Shown piece after piece: positions 35,376 through 46,250 of a stretch of DNA of 64,000 nt; within the stretch, counting starts at the first letter, position 1; every line of letters starts with the position of its first letter. The stretch covers positions 20,680,001 to 20,744,000 of the forward strand of contig NC_092593.1 in the NCBI RefSeq assembly GCF_047663525.1, read 5' to 3'. The DNA is from Anas platyrhynchos. Its lineage: Eukaryota > Chordata > Aves > Anseriformes > Anatidae. The notes below the pieces were generated by a model that had not been told where the DNA came from, did no database searches, and worked only from the letters and a program-made list of their open reading frames with translations. Both the position numbers and the translations under genes were made by a program.

Positions 35376-38300
35376 TTATTTCATATTTTTATCTTCCTGT
35401 GCAGTAGTACAGCTACAAGCAGGTAACTGGGTCTCAGCAACATCCTGTTCGTGAAAACTAAGATTTATTCCTTTGCTTCCTCTGGAAAATGGCCCACATC
35501 CAAGTCCTGTTATATTTCTGGATGCTTTGAGGAGAGGATAGAGATTGTGTGTAGTCTTGGACTCTGATTCAATAACTTGCTTGGCATACTTCTGAAATTC
35601 ACGCTCCCTACAAAGTGCAATAAGCTGTTTCTGAGCATCGTAGTCCAAGTCTGCTTGCTTCTCCTGCTGTTTTCTTGCTTGCTTTTCTGCCTGAAGAAGA
35701 AAAGGGAATGACAGCTTGGTATTTCTTTCACAACATAACAAGCTGTGGAGTCTTCAAGAGGGTACATTTACAAGACATTTGAAGTAATGCTAAGTAGTTG
35801 ATATTTGTCAAATAACATCCCTCCCAAGTTCTGTTCCACACTCACCACAAAAAAAGAAGGGGTACATTGAATAGCTGAGTGAATATCAGCATTTGCTGCT
35901 GCTCTTTGGTAATCTGCCCAGAAGATACAAGAGACCAGCAGCAATACATAATAACACAGGACAAGAAGTGATGTGTCATTGCAAAACAGCCTTGACATGC
36001 ACAACACCCCTTGAGAGGAAAGGCTTTGTATGACCAGCTCCCACACTGGGACAGTGACGCCACAAGGACTTGAAAAATGGGGTCATGAGCTCAGGGGAAA
36101 TTCAAATGCAGAAGGGGGATCTGCATTCCTGAGTGGGGTCTCCTGAAGCCATAGTTGCTAAGGGCCGATCTCTTATCACCTGCCCTTCCAGGTCATCCTC
36201 CCTGACCAACAAGGGTTGAGAAAGCCCAGAAGAGACTTCTGTGCCACTGCTGAGATGTGGCTGGTCCCAATGCCAACATCTGCAGAGCATACAAGATTAA
36301 CAAAAACCACAGCATGCTTCCTCTCCTAGCCCCTCAGCCTCTCATACTGTTGCTTTAGATGCATGCTACTTTCTGAAGGGGCTGACAGGGTGCAGCACTT
36401 CTATTTACCATCTGCTGGAGCTGAATCTTCTGTACTTCCACACTTGCATCACGTTGTCTTTGTTTCTTGGCTTTTTCCCCTTCCAGGTAGATGCGGTTCT
36501 TTTCCATTAATTCATGACGTTCTTTTACACTTTCTGCTTTATCCTCTCTCTCCTTCTCCAGTTTCATCTTCACCTGAATTTTACACAAGAGAGGTTAGCC
36601 AAGTAGCTACCCTGCCAGTTTGAAGAGTCATGTATCGCCACCAGCCATTCTGCAGGCCAGATACAAAAGCAATGATGATGCAGCCCTGTATCAGCACTCG
36701 CTGGTAAGCACAATCATCGTAGCTGGCCAGTGTCCAAGCCCCGAGTTTCCAGCAGCATCAACAGATGTGTGCCCAGCATGAGGTGGGAGAGGGAGAGAGG
36801 ACCCCAGGAAGATGTCAGCAGACCTGATGCAGCATGCTGATCTCTTGCAAGAGGATCTTCCCATGTGCCACTTGCAACTTGCTTAAGGAGTTGGATGTAA
36901 GTAAGAGGCAGCTGCTAAGTGAGAACATGCACAAGCATCCCACTAACAATTGCTATGCTAAAACCCACAATGTATCTAAAAGGTATTTGGAAGGATAGGA
37001 GAGAAAGAGGGATAAGAATGATTTATTATTTTTTTACCACGGTGGCTCTGTGTTCAGCAATAGATTCAATGGCAGCCTTATTTTTTGCTTCTTTCTCTTT
37101 GTTCTTTTTTTCTTCTTCAGCTTCTTTTTTTGCAATGTCTCTAGCAATACGATCATCTTCCATCTTCAATGCTTCACTCATTTGGGCAGCCAATTGGGTA
37201 ACAATTTTGTCCTGACGTTCCTGTGTTAGTCTGCAGAAGCACATGAGCTATTGTAACATACGCACCTGGTCTACCTGAAGCATTGCTGCTACCAAACCCA
37301 TCAGTCTTCTCTTCCTGCCACACAGCTTGCACTTCTGTAAATCTTTGTACTTTGAAGAGGGGAGAGGTGACACACACACATAGACCTATAACTAATGAAC
37401 CTGTGAAAGAACTTCCTTTTTGTCCTGAATTCTCCTCTTCCCTATGAGTAGAATTTAATTATAGAATAACTGTGATTTTTTTTTGTTGTTATATCATCAG
37501 CTTGAAGAACTTGAATGTGACAACTGTATAATTCTTAAGTTTGATACATTTGATACTCAAACTTTGTACCTACCTACGCATTTCAGCTTCCTTCTCTTTC
37601 ATCAGCGTGGCAATCCTTTGCTTTGCTTTGAAATGAGCTCTAATCCGATCATCTTCTTCCATTTCTTTTTGTTCCTCTGCTGCCTTGATTATTTTCTGGT
37701 CAGCTACATGCTTCTGCATAGGCAAAACAGTCCTGGTATAACAGATGAAGTTCAGAAAATCTAGGCCTTTGGCTGCAACTTAAAAGAATCACTTCCTCTT
37801 CTGTTTTCTTTTCACATTTTTTCAAAGAGAGCAGAAAGGAAGGGGATTCTTCTTCTTATGGCTCAAACATGCATGAAGGAGATGGTGGATAGGAGAAAGG
37901 AGAAGGGGAAATGAGCATTAAACAGCTACTCCTCCAACCCATTATGCAGGTCAGCATGCAATGCAGGGAGCATTATCCCTCGCTGCCATCCACACACGTG
38001 GGAGAGGGGAATGTAGAGAGGAATGGAACTGCGTAACCCCACCAATACTTACACAGACTGTGCTACTCCTGGCCCACCTCATCCAAAACTATCCCAGTTT
38101 GAGCTTAATCCAAATCCTAGCTGACGAGGAGTTTTCTAGAGTTCTATGTAAAAAAATTTACTGTCTTTTGCATGCTGGCCAAAAGCGTTGTGAGGCGTGT
38201 CTGGTTTGCATTTAGCAAGGTGCCTTTGAAGGTGAAGAGGGAGGGCAGCAGATCTTGACAATTTTCTAAACATATCTAATCATAAAGGGAAAGACAAGTT

Positions 38301-40915
38301 AAAGAGGTATTTTCATGTTCACAGACTCAGACTACTCCCTCTTCCTAACAAATGAAAATGGGCTTGAAACAGGGCAGGTACACGGTACCCAAATGCCGTT
38401 TTCAAGTCAAGGAGACTGTTCCTTGATGTCTACAGCAGACCTTTTCATCATACACCAGTCAGAGCATCAGGTGCTGATGTCACCCCTTCAGACAAGAGAA
38501 GGGACTTCCACCCAAGAGGCCCTTCTCAAGAGCAGACAGGGAAGACATGGCCTGCAACCAGCAATGTGACCTAACATTGGTAAAGTTGTCAGCAAACCTC
38601 CTGTTGCCAGCAGGCCCACTTAGATAATATTAACGCTATTGCTTCACTCTGAGAAGACAAGGTAAAACAAGCATTTTGAACTCTCTGCTTTCCTGTCACT
38701 TACATGATACAGCTTCTGGCGTTCAAGTTTTTCCTCATGTTCCTTTTCCATTTTTTTCTGCATTTCCAACTCATACAGTCGACTTAATCTCTGTATTTCT
38801 TCTCCTTCTCTTTTGTCTTCTAGCTTGGCCAGATCTGCCTGACGCTTGTGCTCCTCTATTCTGAAACAAACAAACAAAAAAAAAGGGTTAAAAAAATGGG
38901 TTAGGGACCAAGTGAAGTAATGAACAGATAGAGATTCTGCTTGCCTATGAAATTTAAAAAAAAATCTGACATTTTGAAGTGAAGTTGGGTATATTGTCAG
39001 ACGTAAAGAACAGCAACATTGTGTGCAACTTTCTGTAAAACCTTACAGGATGTATTTGTGAGAAGAGAGTTTAAATACATAATTAATCACAAGTAACCCT
39101 ATTTTACTACTACTTACTGTTCCAACTGATCTCTGCATATTGCCTGTCGATCCATATAACGCTGATGTGCCTTTTCTTGCTCTCTGAGAATAGCTTCTTT
39201 ACGCTCACGTTCTGCTTCTTCTTCCTTCTTTTTGTTAACACTTGGCTTGAACTTTTTAAATTCAATTTGAGCATCTCTTTCCTTTAGGACCTCAGTAAGT
39301 AGCAGTGCACTCTACAAAAAAACATTTCAATTAATTTGCATGTTCAGAGTGTTAAAAGAAATTCAATACAATTTTAATTTAAATATTTTAAGTTGTCAAC
39401 AAACATGCAACCCCTTCACTCTTTCATTCTGATAGTATAGGTAAGTTTTTGCTTGATCAATAGCTTCCTTCCGTTTTGCTGCTTGGAACTGTGCTTCTTC
39501 CAAATCAACTTTCTTTCTTTCTTCCTCTTCCTTTTCTTCACGTAATTTTTTGGCTTTAAGTTTCCTTTGTGCCTGGCCCTATAATGCAGATAAAAATTCA
39601 CTTTTTTAGAAGTCACATTCAAAACTATGGAATAAAAAATGTATAAACCATTCTGAAGGTGATGAATCACTGAGTGATTTTTTTTTTTAATTTTGCATCT
39701 TAGGTTTAATTTGACAATTAAACTATTTATACGTAGCTTAGTTAAAATACATATTTAAAAGCAGATGTTAAACTAAGGGAATACACCTAGAAATATTGTT
39801 GTGTTTTTGCCTACATGCATCACCTAGTTTACAGATGTGTCTTGTATTTACCATAATGGTATTGGGCCAGTCTTTTACAGCCGCTTTGGAGCGTCGGTGC
39901 ATTTCCTCACGTTCTTTCTTCTCAGCAAGGATGCGTGCTGCTTCCCTACTAATGCTGCCAAGATTGTCCTGCATCCTTTCCCATTCCGCTTTTGGCAATA
40001 TAATTACTTGACGGAGATCTACTCCATTTGGAAGAAAACATCCATCCAGAAGACTATTTTGTACAGAACTGTGCAATGCTAGGTAGAGGGAAGAAAAGAT
40101 ACTGAGGTTACTTGGAATCACAAAATCCTAAATTCAAACCTGCAGCAGGATTTCAGTCCCTGCATATTATCAGTACTGAGTCGTCCTGACAATAACTCTC
40201 CCTGTCCCAGTACCCCAGAGCTGTGATGGCCGATCTGTGCCTGTGTTCTGAGTGCGGGCAGTGTGTGTAGTTGGGCCGTGGCGCTGAGCAGTGTAACTGT
40301 GCGCGTCCCTGTACCCGTGTGTGCGTGCAGGTTCGGCCTGTGGTAGCTGATGCCTCGCAGACGGTATTTGGCCATGGGGGCCAGGAAGCATTCCCGGCAG
40401 GGAACGACTGGGGAATGGCGCTGCAGGTGGTGCTGGGGGTGGGTGCGGCAGCAGCGGGGGCGCAGGCCGTGCCTCGCCGCCCCTCTCAGTGCGCGCCCTG
40501 CACCTCCTGCAACACAGCGGGCGCGGCAGAGCAGTGCCTTGAGCCGCTGGCAGGACGCGCAGCGCCTTGTGTCGGGCGCACACACACATGCGGGCACTCC
40601 CACAGCCGCCAGGTCACCGCCGCGCTTCGAGCAGCGCCCTGTGTGTCCCCAGCGGCACTCCCGAGGGGAACGGCGCCGAGCTGCGCGCTGCCAGCGGGGG
40701 GTGCCCAGCCACGGGCGGCCGCGGCGTTCACCGCGGGTCGCGCTGCTGCTGCTGCTGCTGCTGCTGCCCTCAGCCCGTTTCCAGCCGCGCTGCCTGGGGG
40801 ACCCCGCCTCGCTCCCGCTGCCCCCGGGTAGGACCCAGGGACGCGCCCAGCGCCCCGCGCACTCACGGGGCAGCCGCCCCCTCCCGCTGGGCCGCCCGTG
40901 CCGCGCCGCCGCCAT
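35376..40915 (-). CDS. CFAP210: Cilia- and flagella-associated protein 210 (CCDC173)
   Basis: Filamentous microtubule inner protein of ciliary doublet microtubules by family knowledge. Nine exons join in phase to 1614 nt, 537 aa (human about 550 from memory): 40915-40867, 40078-39852, 39578-39405, 39311-39118, 38860-38704, 37713-37574, 37230-37038, 36573-36409, 35690-35376. The start codon is set by the 49-nt first exon in the CpG island (MAAARHGRPSGRGRLP), whose phase fits the next exon (VDLRQVIILPKAEWERMQDN). The rest is one long charged coiled coil with landmarks VKGLHSALLLTEVLKERDAQ, IEEHKRQADLAKLEDKREGE and ADLDYDAQKQ. The exon 3 donor is GTTTGT, below consensus. PHOSPHO2 starts 518 bp away on the other strand. 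Exons 5-9 are tandemly duplicated downstream. Confidence 0.92.
36000..37101. repeat. Near-identical tract, upstream copy (CFAP210)
   Basis: Partner of 30602-31703. The sharp edges at both ends inside a more diverged tandem duplication fit gene conversion better than a second duplication, because the spacing equals that of the neighbouring duplicated exon 7. Confidence 0.9.
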
Positions 40916-41330
40916 GTCCCGGCGCTGCCGCTGTTGCCGCGCAACCCGGCGGCGGGCGGGGCTGGCGCGGGGCGCCACGGGAGCGGCGGGGCCGGGGCCG
41001 GGCCTGGGCCTGTCCCCTGCGGGCCTGGCCGCGCCTGGCGGAGGGGCCCTGAGGCGGCGTTGAGGCGGCCCCGCCCTGCCCCGCGGCGGCAGCGCTGCCC
41101 GGCTGCGGGAGCCCCGCTCGGTCGCGGTGGCGGTGGCGGCGCGGGGCCCGGCCGGTGCCGCAGCGCGGCTCTGGGATGCGGCGCCGGGCCCGGAGCTGCC
41201 GCGAGCTGCCCGCCTCGGCCTCGGCCTCGGCCTCGCGTCCTGGGGCTGGAGCGGCCGCAGGCAGCGCCCCCAGGTTGTGTGCTTGTCGTAGCGCCCTGCC
41301 CTCGCGTCGTGTTTGTCACCTGAGCACAAG
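40440..41330. promoter_or_regulatory. CpG island, bidirectional promoter of CFAP210 and PHOSPHO2
   Basis: Dense CpG and GC boxes lie between divergent start codons at 40915 (CFAP210, minus) and 41434 (PHOSPHO2, plus). CFAP210 exon 1 lies in it. The non-coding first exon of PHOSPHO2 must also be here, since an acceptor precedes its coding exon, but I could not fix its donor. Confidence 0.75.
40742..40767. repeat. (GCT)8 trinucleotide repeat
   Basis: Eight perfect GCT units plus two bases, inside the CFAP210 side of the CpG island, within intron 1 of CFAP210. It does not encode part of either gene. Confidence 0.9.
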
Positions 41331-41433
41331 ATCGGGGTAGGAGCTGAGTAGTTTCTTTTATATAAGTATTTCTCTTTTTTTATTATTATTTTTTTCTTTT
41401 CTTGTTTGTTCTGTAAACCGACCCTGGGCAGCT

Positions 41434-42159
41434 ATGAAATTCCTGTTGGTTTTTGACTTTGACCACACGATCGTAGATGAAAATAGCGACACCTGGATCG
41501 TGAAGTGTGCTCCTGGGAAGAGGCTTCCTCATGGACTGAGAAACTCCTACCAGCCGGGGCACTGGACCGAATACATGGGCAGAGTGTTTGTCTACCTGGG
41601 AGACAGCGGTGTCAAAGAGGAGGAGATGAGAAGGACTATGACAACGATCCCTTTCACCGCGGGAATGGGAGATCTTCTGCGTTTTATTGGCGAGAACAAG
41701 GAGCTTTTTGACTGCATAATTGTTTCAGACTCTAATACCGTATTTATTGACTGGATTCTAAAAGCCGCTGACTTCCATAAGGTGTTTGATGAAGTGTTTA
41801 CAAACCCTGCAGCATTCAGCAGTACCGGCTACCTAACTGTGCAGAACTTTCACGCTCACCATTGTCCGAAGTGCCCTAAAAACCTTTGCAAAAGGAAAGT
41901 TTTAAAAGAATTCCTAGATAAACAGTTGGAGCGAGGAGTAAGTTACACACAAGTTGTATATATAGGTGATGGTGGGAATGACCTATGTCCGGTAATGTCT
42001 CTGAAGAAGAATGATATTGCTATGCCCAGGCATGGGTATACCTTAGAGAAAAGGATTTCTCAGCTTTCCCAAGATCACAGTCCTGTAGAGTGTTCTGTTC
42101 TGGTTTGGTCAACTGCTGTTGAAATAGCGTCTTATCTGAAGCTGCGTATAAAGGAATAA
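41434..42159 (+). CDS. PHOSPHO2: PHOSPHO2, HAD-family phosphatase
   Basis: Single coding exon of 241 aa, the same length as the human protein from memory. HAD motif I is FDFDHT with nucleophile D8 and acid/base D10 (human has DNT at this place), motif II lies in CIIVSDSN, and the late motif GDGGND binds Mg2+. The protein belongs to the PHOSPHO1/PHOSPHO2 family; the mammalian enzyme prefers pyridoxal 5'-phosphate. The Cys-rich segment HHCPKCPKNLC is typical of the family. A splice acceptor ends at 41431, two bases before ATG, so the 5' UTR is spliced from the CpG island. In human, transcripts reading through from PHOSPHO2 into KLHL23 are known and the same order is kept here. Confidence 0.96.
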   Translation: MKFLLVFDFDHTIVDENSDTWIVKCAPGKRLPHGLRNSYQPGHWTEYMGRVFVYLGDSGVKEEEMRRTMTTIPFTAGMGDLLRFIGENKELFDCIIVSDSNTVFIDWILKAADFHKVFDEVFTNPAAFSSTGYLTVQNFHAHHCPKCPKNLCKRKVLKEFLDKQLERGVSYTQVVYIGDGGNDLCPVMSLKKNDIAMPRHGYTLEKRISQLSQDHSPVECSVLVWSTAVEIASYLKLRIKE

Positions 42160-42712
42160 TTCAGATGATAAAAGGAAACCAATATAGTTACGCCTTTTTC
42201 TTCCCAGGAGAGAAACACTACGTGTGCATAAAAGCACAAAACTAGAACTGTGATGTGCTCTGAACCCATGTTTTTTAAACACGATACAAAACTGTATGTT
42301 CACTTTTGGCAATAGTGGGAAAGTGATGTTAAAATGGCTTTCTAGCATATTACATGTTCCAACATCAGTGAAAAAGGGGGTGAGAGGGTTGCAGGAGGAA
42401 TCACCGTTAATCTTCTTCTGACCCCGAAGGGTTACTGACTGCATGTGAGGTCTGTTCCGTGTGCTCAGGGAAAGTAGTGGGATTAGTGCACAAAAGAAAG
42501 AAATAATTCTTATAAAGAACTTAAATTCTTAACATTTTTGGAGCATGGTTCTGGAACCATTGGCTTTGAATACTATTTAATCAGGGTAAATGTTTAATTT
42601 GTAAATGATTTGGTATGCCTCTAATCTTGTTTGATCTGAAGATGCATTTATATTTTTAATACACTGAATGTTTACCAAACAAAACTCCTTTTTAAGAGTT
42701 TTAATTAAAGAC

Positions 42713-42718
42713 AATAAA
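42713..42718 (+). terminator. PHOSPHO2 poly(A) signal
   Basis: AATAAA about 550 nt past the stop, next to an ATTAAA, in an AT-rich 3' UTR. Confidence 0.55.
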
Positions 42719-45690
42719 AGTTACTGTCAGTGACAAAAGCAACATACATGATTTGTATAATGTGTTCTGCTGGCCTCTGTGTTGTTAGTTAGGCACCTGT
42801 TTTTGTCAGGGCCTGGGGAGAGCGAACACAAGTCTGGGTGTCAGTCTTTGGGTACCACTGTTTACATTGTCAGTCAGACCCCTTGTCTTCTGGAGAGCAG
42901 TAAGAACAGTGTGGTGCTGTTGACAGGAGAGCCATTCTCCTATTCCCTTGACTATCACCCTGACCGTGTGCGTAGGGCTGCTGCTGGTTAGATCTTCCCT
43001 GCTGACCCCTCGGAGCCAGCCGGGTGCTGTTTCCTCAATGGGTTTCTGCTGCAGTGTGTGGGCCCATGGAACGGTGCGTATGTGCATGTGTTTGCACGGT
43101 TCTGCCCGTTCACTCTTGTGCACCACATAGCCCTCTCATGGGCTGCAAGGGAGCATCTGTGTCCATTCTAACTTTTTAACAGAATTCACCTGCCTTTCAG
43201 TAGTTTCAGGAACCGTCTGTGACCAGGGAGTCTTTCTCACTCACAGCGAGATGAGCCCTAAGACTTCGTGCTATGCATACTGAAGTATGTCTCATTAAAG
43301 TCACACTTTTTCATGCCAAATGTTTTCTCAGTCTCCCAAAGTAGGTTATAATCTGCTATTGAACTGATGTCTGTTCTCTACCCGTACGTGTCTTAGCTGA
43401 GAAATTGGTCTAACTCGCAGTAGTTCAGTTGCAGATGTCTAAGTTGTAGCTCAGCAACCTGCAATTGCTGTAGCTGTTGTCTTCTGTGTTGTCTGGCAGC
43501 ACTCTTCTCATTTTCTTATGGACACTTGATGTTGTCACTACCTTCTTTCTCTAAGTTGAAGGTTTTTAGGGGTGGTCTTCCCCATTTTGAGCAGAAATCT
43601 TGAAATGAAGATTTCCTTTGAGTACTGCCTTGTACTGGGGTTTAGTCCTTCACCTATTTTAACTAATTACAGCAGGTTGCTTTAGCAGTTTGTTACCTGA
43701 GGTGTCTCAAATAATATACTTGACTTACTAGGTGCACAGCTGACAGATAGTTGATAGCTGTCTGAGGTGTTTATACTAGAGATTTTAACGTGTCTTGTGC
43801 AAGGGCACAAAGATGGCATCTTGCTAACTGGTGGGCCTCAACAGTTTTGAGTCTTCTGATTTGCGTGTTGTACAAAAGTGCTAATGACTGTAGCATTGCA
43901 CAATATTGTGTGGTTACTTCTTAAAGTTGTGTATTCCTGCATTCTGGATGTGCTGCTGTGTTAACAGGTACTGTGCCAATTTCTTCTGTGCTCTTCGTAA
44001 CCTACCTGCAAAACAGTTTGCCTTCTGTTTGTCCAGTTATTGTCCAGATCTCAGTTATTGCTTATTTAAAAAGCAAAGAAACAAACAAAAAAGCCCTAGC
44101 CACCTAGTATATGAATATTCTTTTTTTTTTCTTCCACTTAAATTAGGTTTCCTAATATTCTTCAGCCATAGGAACCTTATTTTGTAATTTGCTATATTGC
44201 TGAATCATTAAGACATTAATCTCCATAATCAAAAAGGGATTGTTTTTATTTTTTGTGATGGAGTACAGAAGTGGGAGATGAGAATAGATTAAGCAAAGAA
44301 AACTAATTGAAAGATTAGCTATTATGATTCAATCACTTCAAGTACAGGGTAGAGCTGATGCTATTTCCTGGACAAATTGTGTGTTAGAGACAGAAGGAGC
44401 TTTTCCATTCCAGTAGGTAAGCCATTAAGCAATTAATGAGGTCTTGTGTTATTTTTTTTCTCCTCTTCTGAAAATAAAAAAATAAATCAGTTTTCTGAAG
44501 CACCACAATTACCACATTTTTCCACATTTGGGTATAAGGGAGGGGAGACGTGTACCTCCAGACTGTGAAGTCAGCTTCAGCTGGTAACACAACCAAAAGA
44601 GAAAAGGAGTAGACAGAGGAGATCCTTGAAAGGGTACATGTTCTGTACTTAGTGTTGCTGACCTGACTTGCTGGGTGGCTAAAACAGCATGCCCTCTGAG
44701 AGGGGCGGGGGGGGAAATGCCCAGCTTCTGGGGAAATGTGGTAACTTAGGTAAAGATATTAAGGAATGCATAATGGGAGACTGCTGAGCGTATGGGAATT
44801 TTTCTGTATGGTAACAGATCTGGTATTATACACAGGTTACTGTAAAGAGTATGTAGCTGTAATCCTATGTCCTGACCTTATGTGCTAGTAGGGTGACCAA
44901 GGGCTAAGAGAAGTTCATGCATATCCATAGGAAGCTGATGAAACGGAAGGTGAAAACCAGCAGCAAAACAAAGCTGTTGGCTTGGGGGCATACAAACAGA
45001 CTTGGGGCCCTACAAGGGAATGCTCCAGAGAAAAAATAAAAGTGGAGTAATGTAGCTGTGGGACAGGCCCTGGTGAGCCTACTGCTAATGCCTGGGTTGC
45101 ACCACAAAACACATTCCCTGGGCTAACAACGCAACAAGAGTGTTTGGAAGAAACAAAACCAAGAAAGTCAAAGATGCGTGAAGGATTTGTTAGGTATTTT
45201 TGTTTGTCTTGCACTGCTACATAGAGGGCAAGGGAAAGTTTGAGTCCTGTCGCAGCCTGCATGTGAGCAAGCGTGGTAGAGGAGATGTCTGTATACACCT
45301 CCCCACTCAGATTCCTTCTTCCACCCATGCTTTTGGTGGGAATTAGGAAGTACCACCGGTAATGCAAAGAAAATAAAATGATGCTTTTAAATCTGTGCAG
45401 AGCAGCAGCCCTCCTAATTTAAGCTTGGGGTTTGCAGGCACTTGGCTAACAAGAACCTTCCCTCTGCTTGGTGAAAGGCGCCCTTGCAGCGCAGGGCAGG
45501 GAGCGCCCAGCTGGTGCATCCGAAGGACCCAAGTCCCACTGCTGCTGAGGGAGCCCTGGCCCTGCCTCTGCCCTCAGGGCCTGCTCCAGATGTGTGCAGG
45601 GCATCCGCTGCTGAAAACACCGCCAGAAGAGAAGGCTGAAATAGCGAACCGCATTTTTGGAAGCCGTATAAATTAAGAATAATTTGCTAC
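42719..45690. other. Intergenic, no gene seen
   Basis: Mixed base composition with only short chance frames. A stretch at about 44880-45400 has an AATAAA-like signal and GC-richer composition that made me consider a solo LTR, but no matching ends were found. Confidence 0.5.
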
Positions 45691-46250
45691 AGTCGGAGTC
45701 AGCGCAGTTCGCGACTGTCTCTTGCCCCTCTCAGGCTGAGGCGCTGAGGGGAGCCCTGTACAATTTTGGGGCGCCCCTGACCTCGTTCCCCGCACGCCTG
45801 AGGCAGGGGCAGCCCCGGGGCAGCGGGAGGCGCTCCGGCTGTGCGCTGCGGCCGGGAGGCGCTGCCCGCGCAGCTGCCGCCGTCCCTCAGGGCGGAGGAG
45901 CCGCCTCAGCCCGCCGCGGCCTCAGGCGCCCACCTGGGCGCTGCCCGCGCGGCTCCGCCTCCCGCGGGCCCCGGCGGCCCCGGGCGTAAGGAGCGGGCGG
46001 GGCCGGGGCCGGGCGGGCGCCACAAAGCCGCCGGGCGCTGCGGCCATGGCCGTGTGCGGGCAGGGGGCGGAGGCGGAGGGGTTCGCGTACGAGTACGAGG
46101 ACCCCGCGCACCCCGCGCGGCTGCTGGGGGCGTTCCGCGGCTTCTACCTGGACGGGCTGTTCACCGACATCGCGCTCCAGGGCGCCTCGGGGGTCTGCCT
46201 CCGCTGCCACAGAGCCGTCCTGGCGGCTTGCAGCGGTTACTTCAAAGCCA
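45690..46250 (+). promoter_or_regulatory. CpG island at the KLHL23 5' end
   Basis: CpG-dense sequence with GC boxes (GGGGCGG, GGGCGGGG) leading into the KLHL23 start codon at 46046 and over the first coding bases. Confidence 0.75.

Noticed and set aside
40118-41329. 403-codon minus-strand frame across the CFAP210/PHOSPHO2 island
   Set aside because: It is a CpG-island artefact: long open frames in GC-rich DNA. Only the 16 codons from 40915 belong to a gene, and they splice at 40867.
44880-45400. Possible solo LTR
   Set aside because: Somewhat different composition and an AATAAA-like signal, but no TG...CA ends, target duplication or family match could be recognised by eye.
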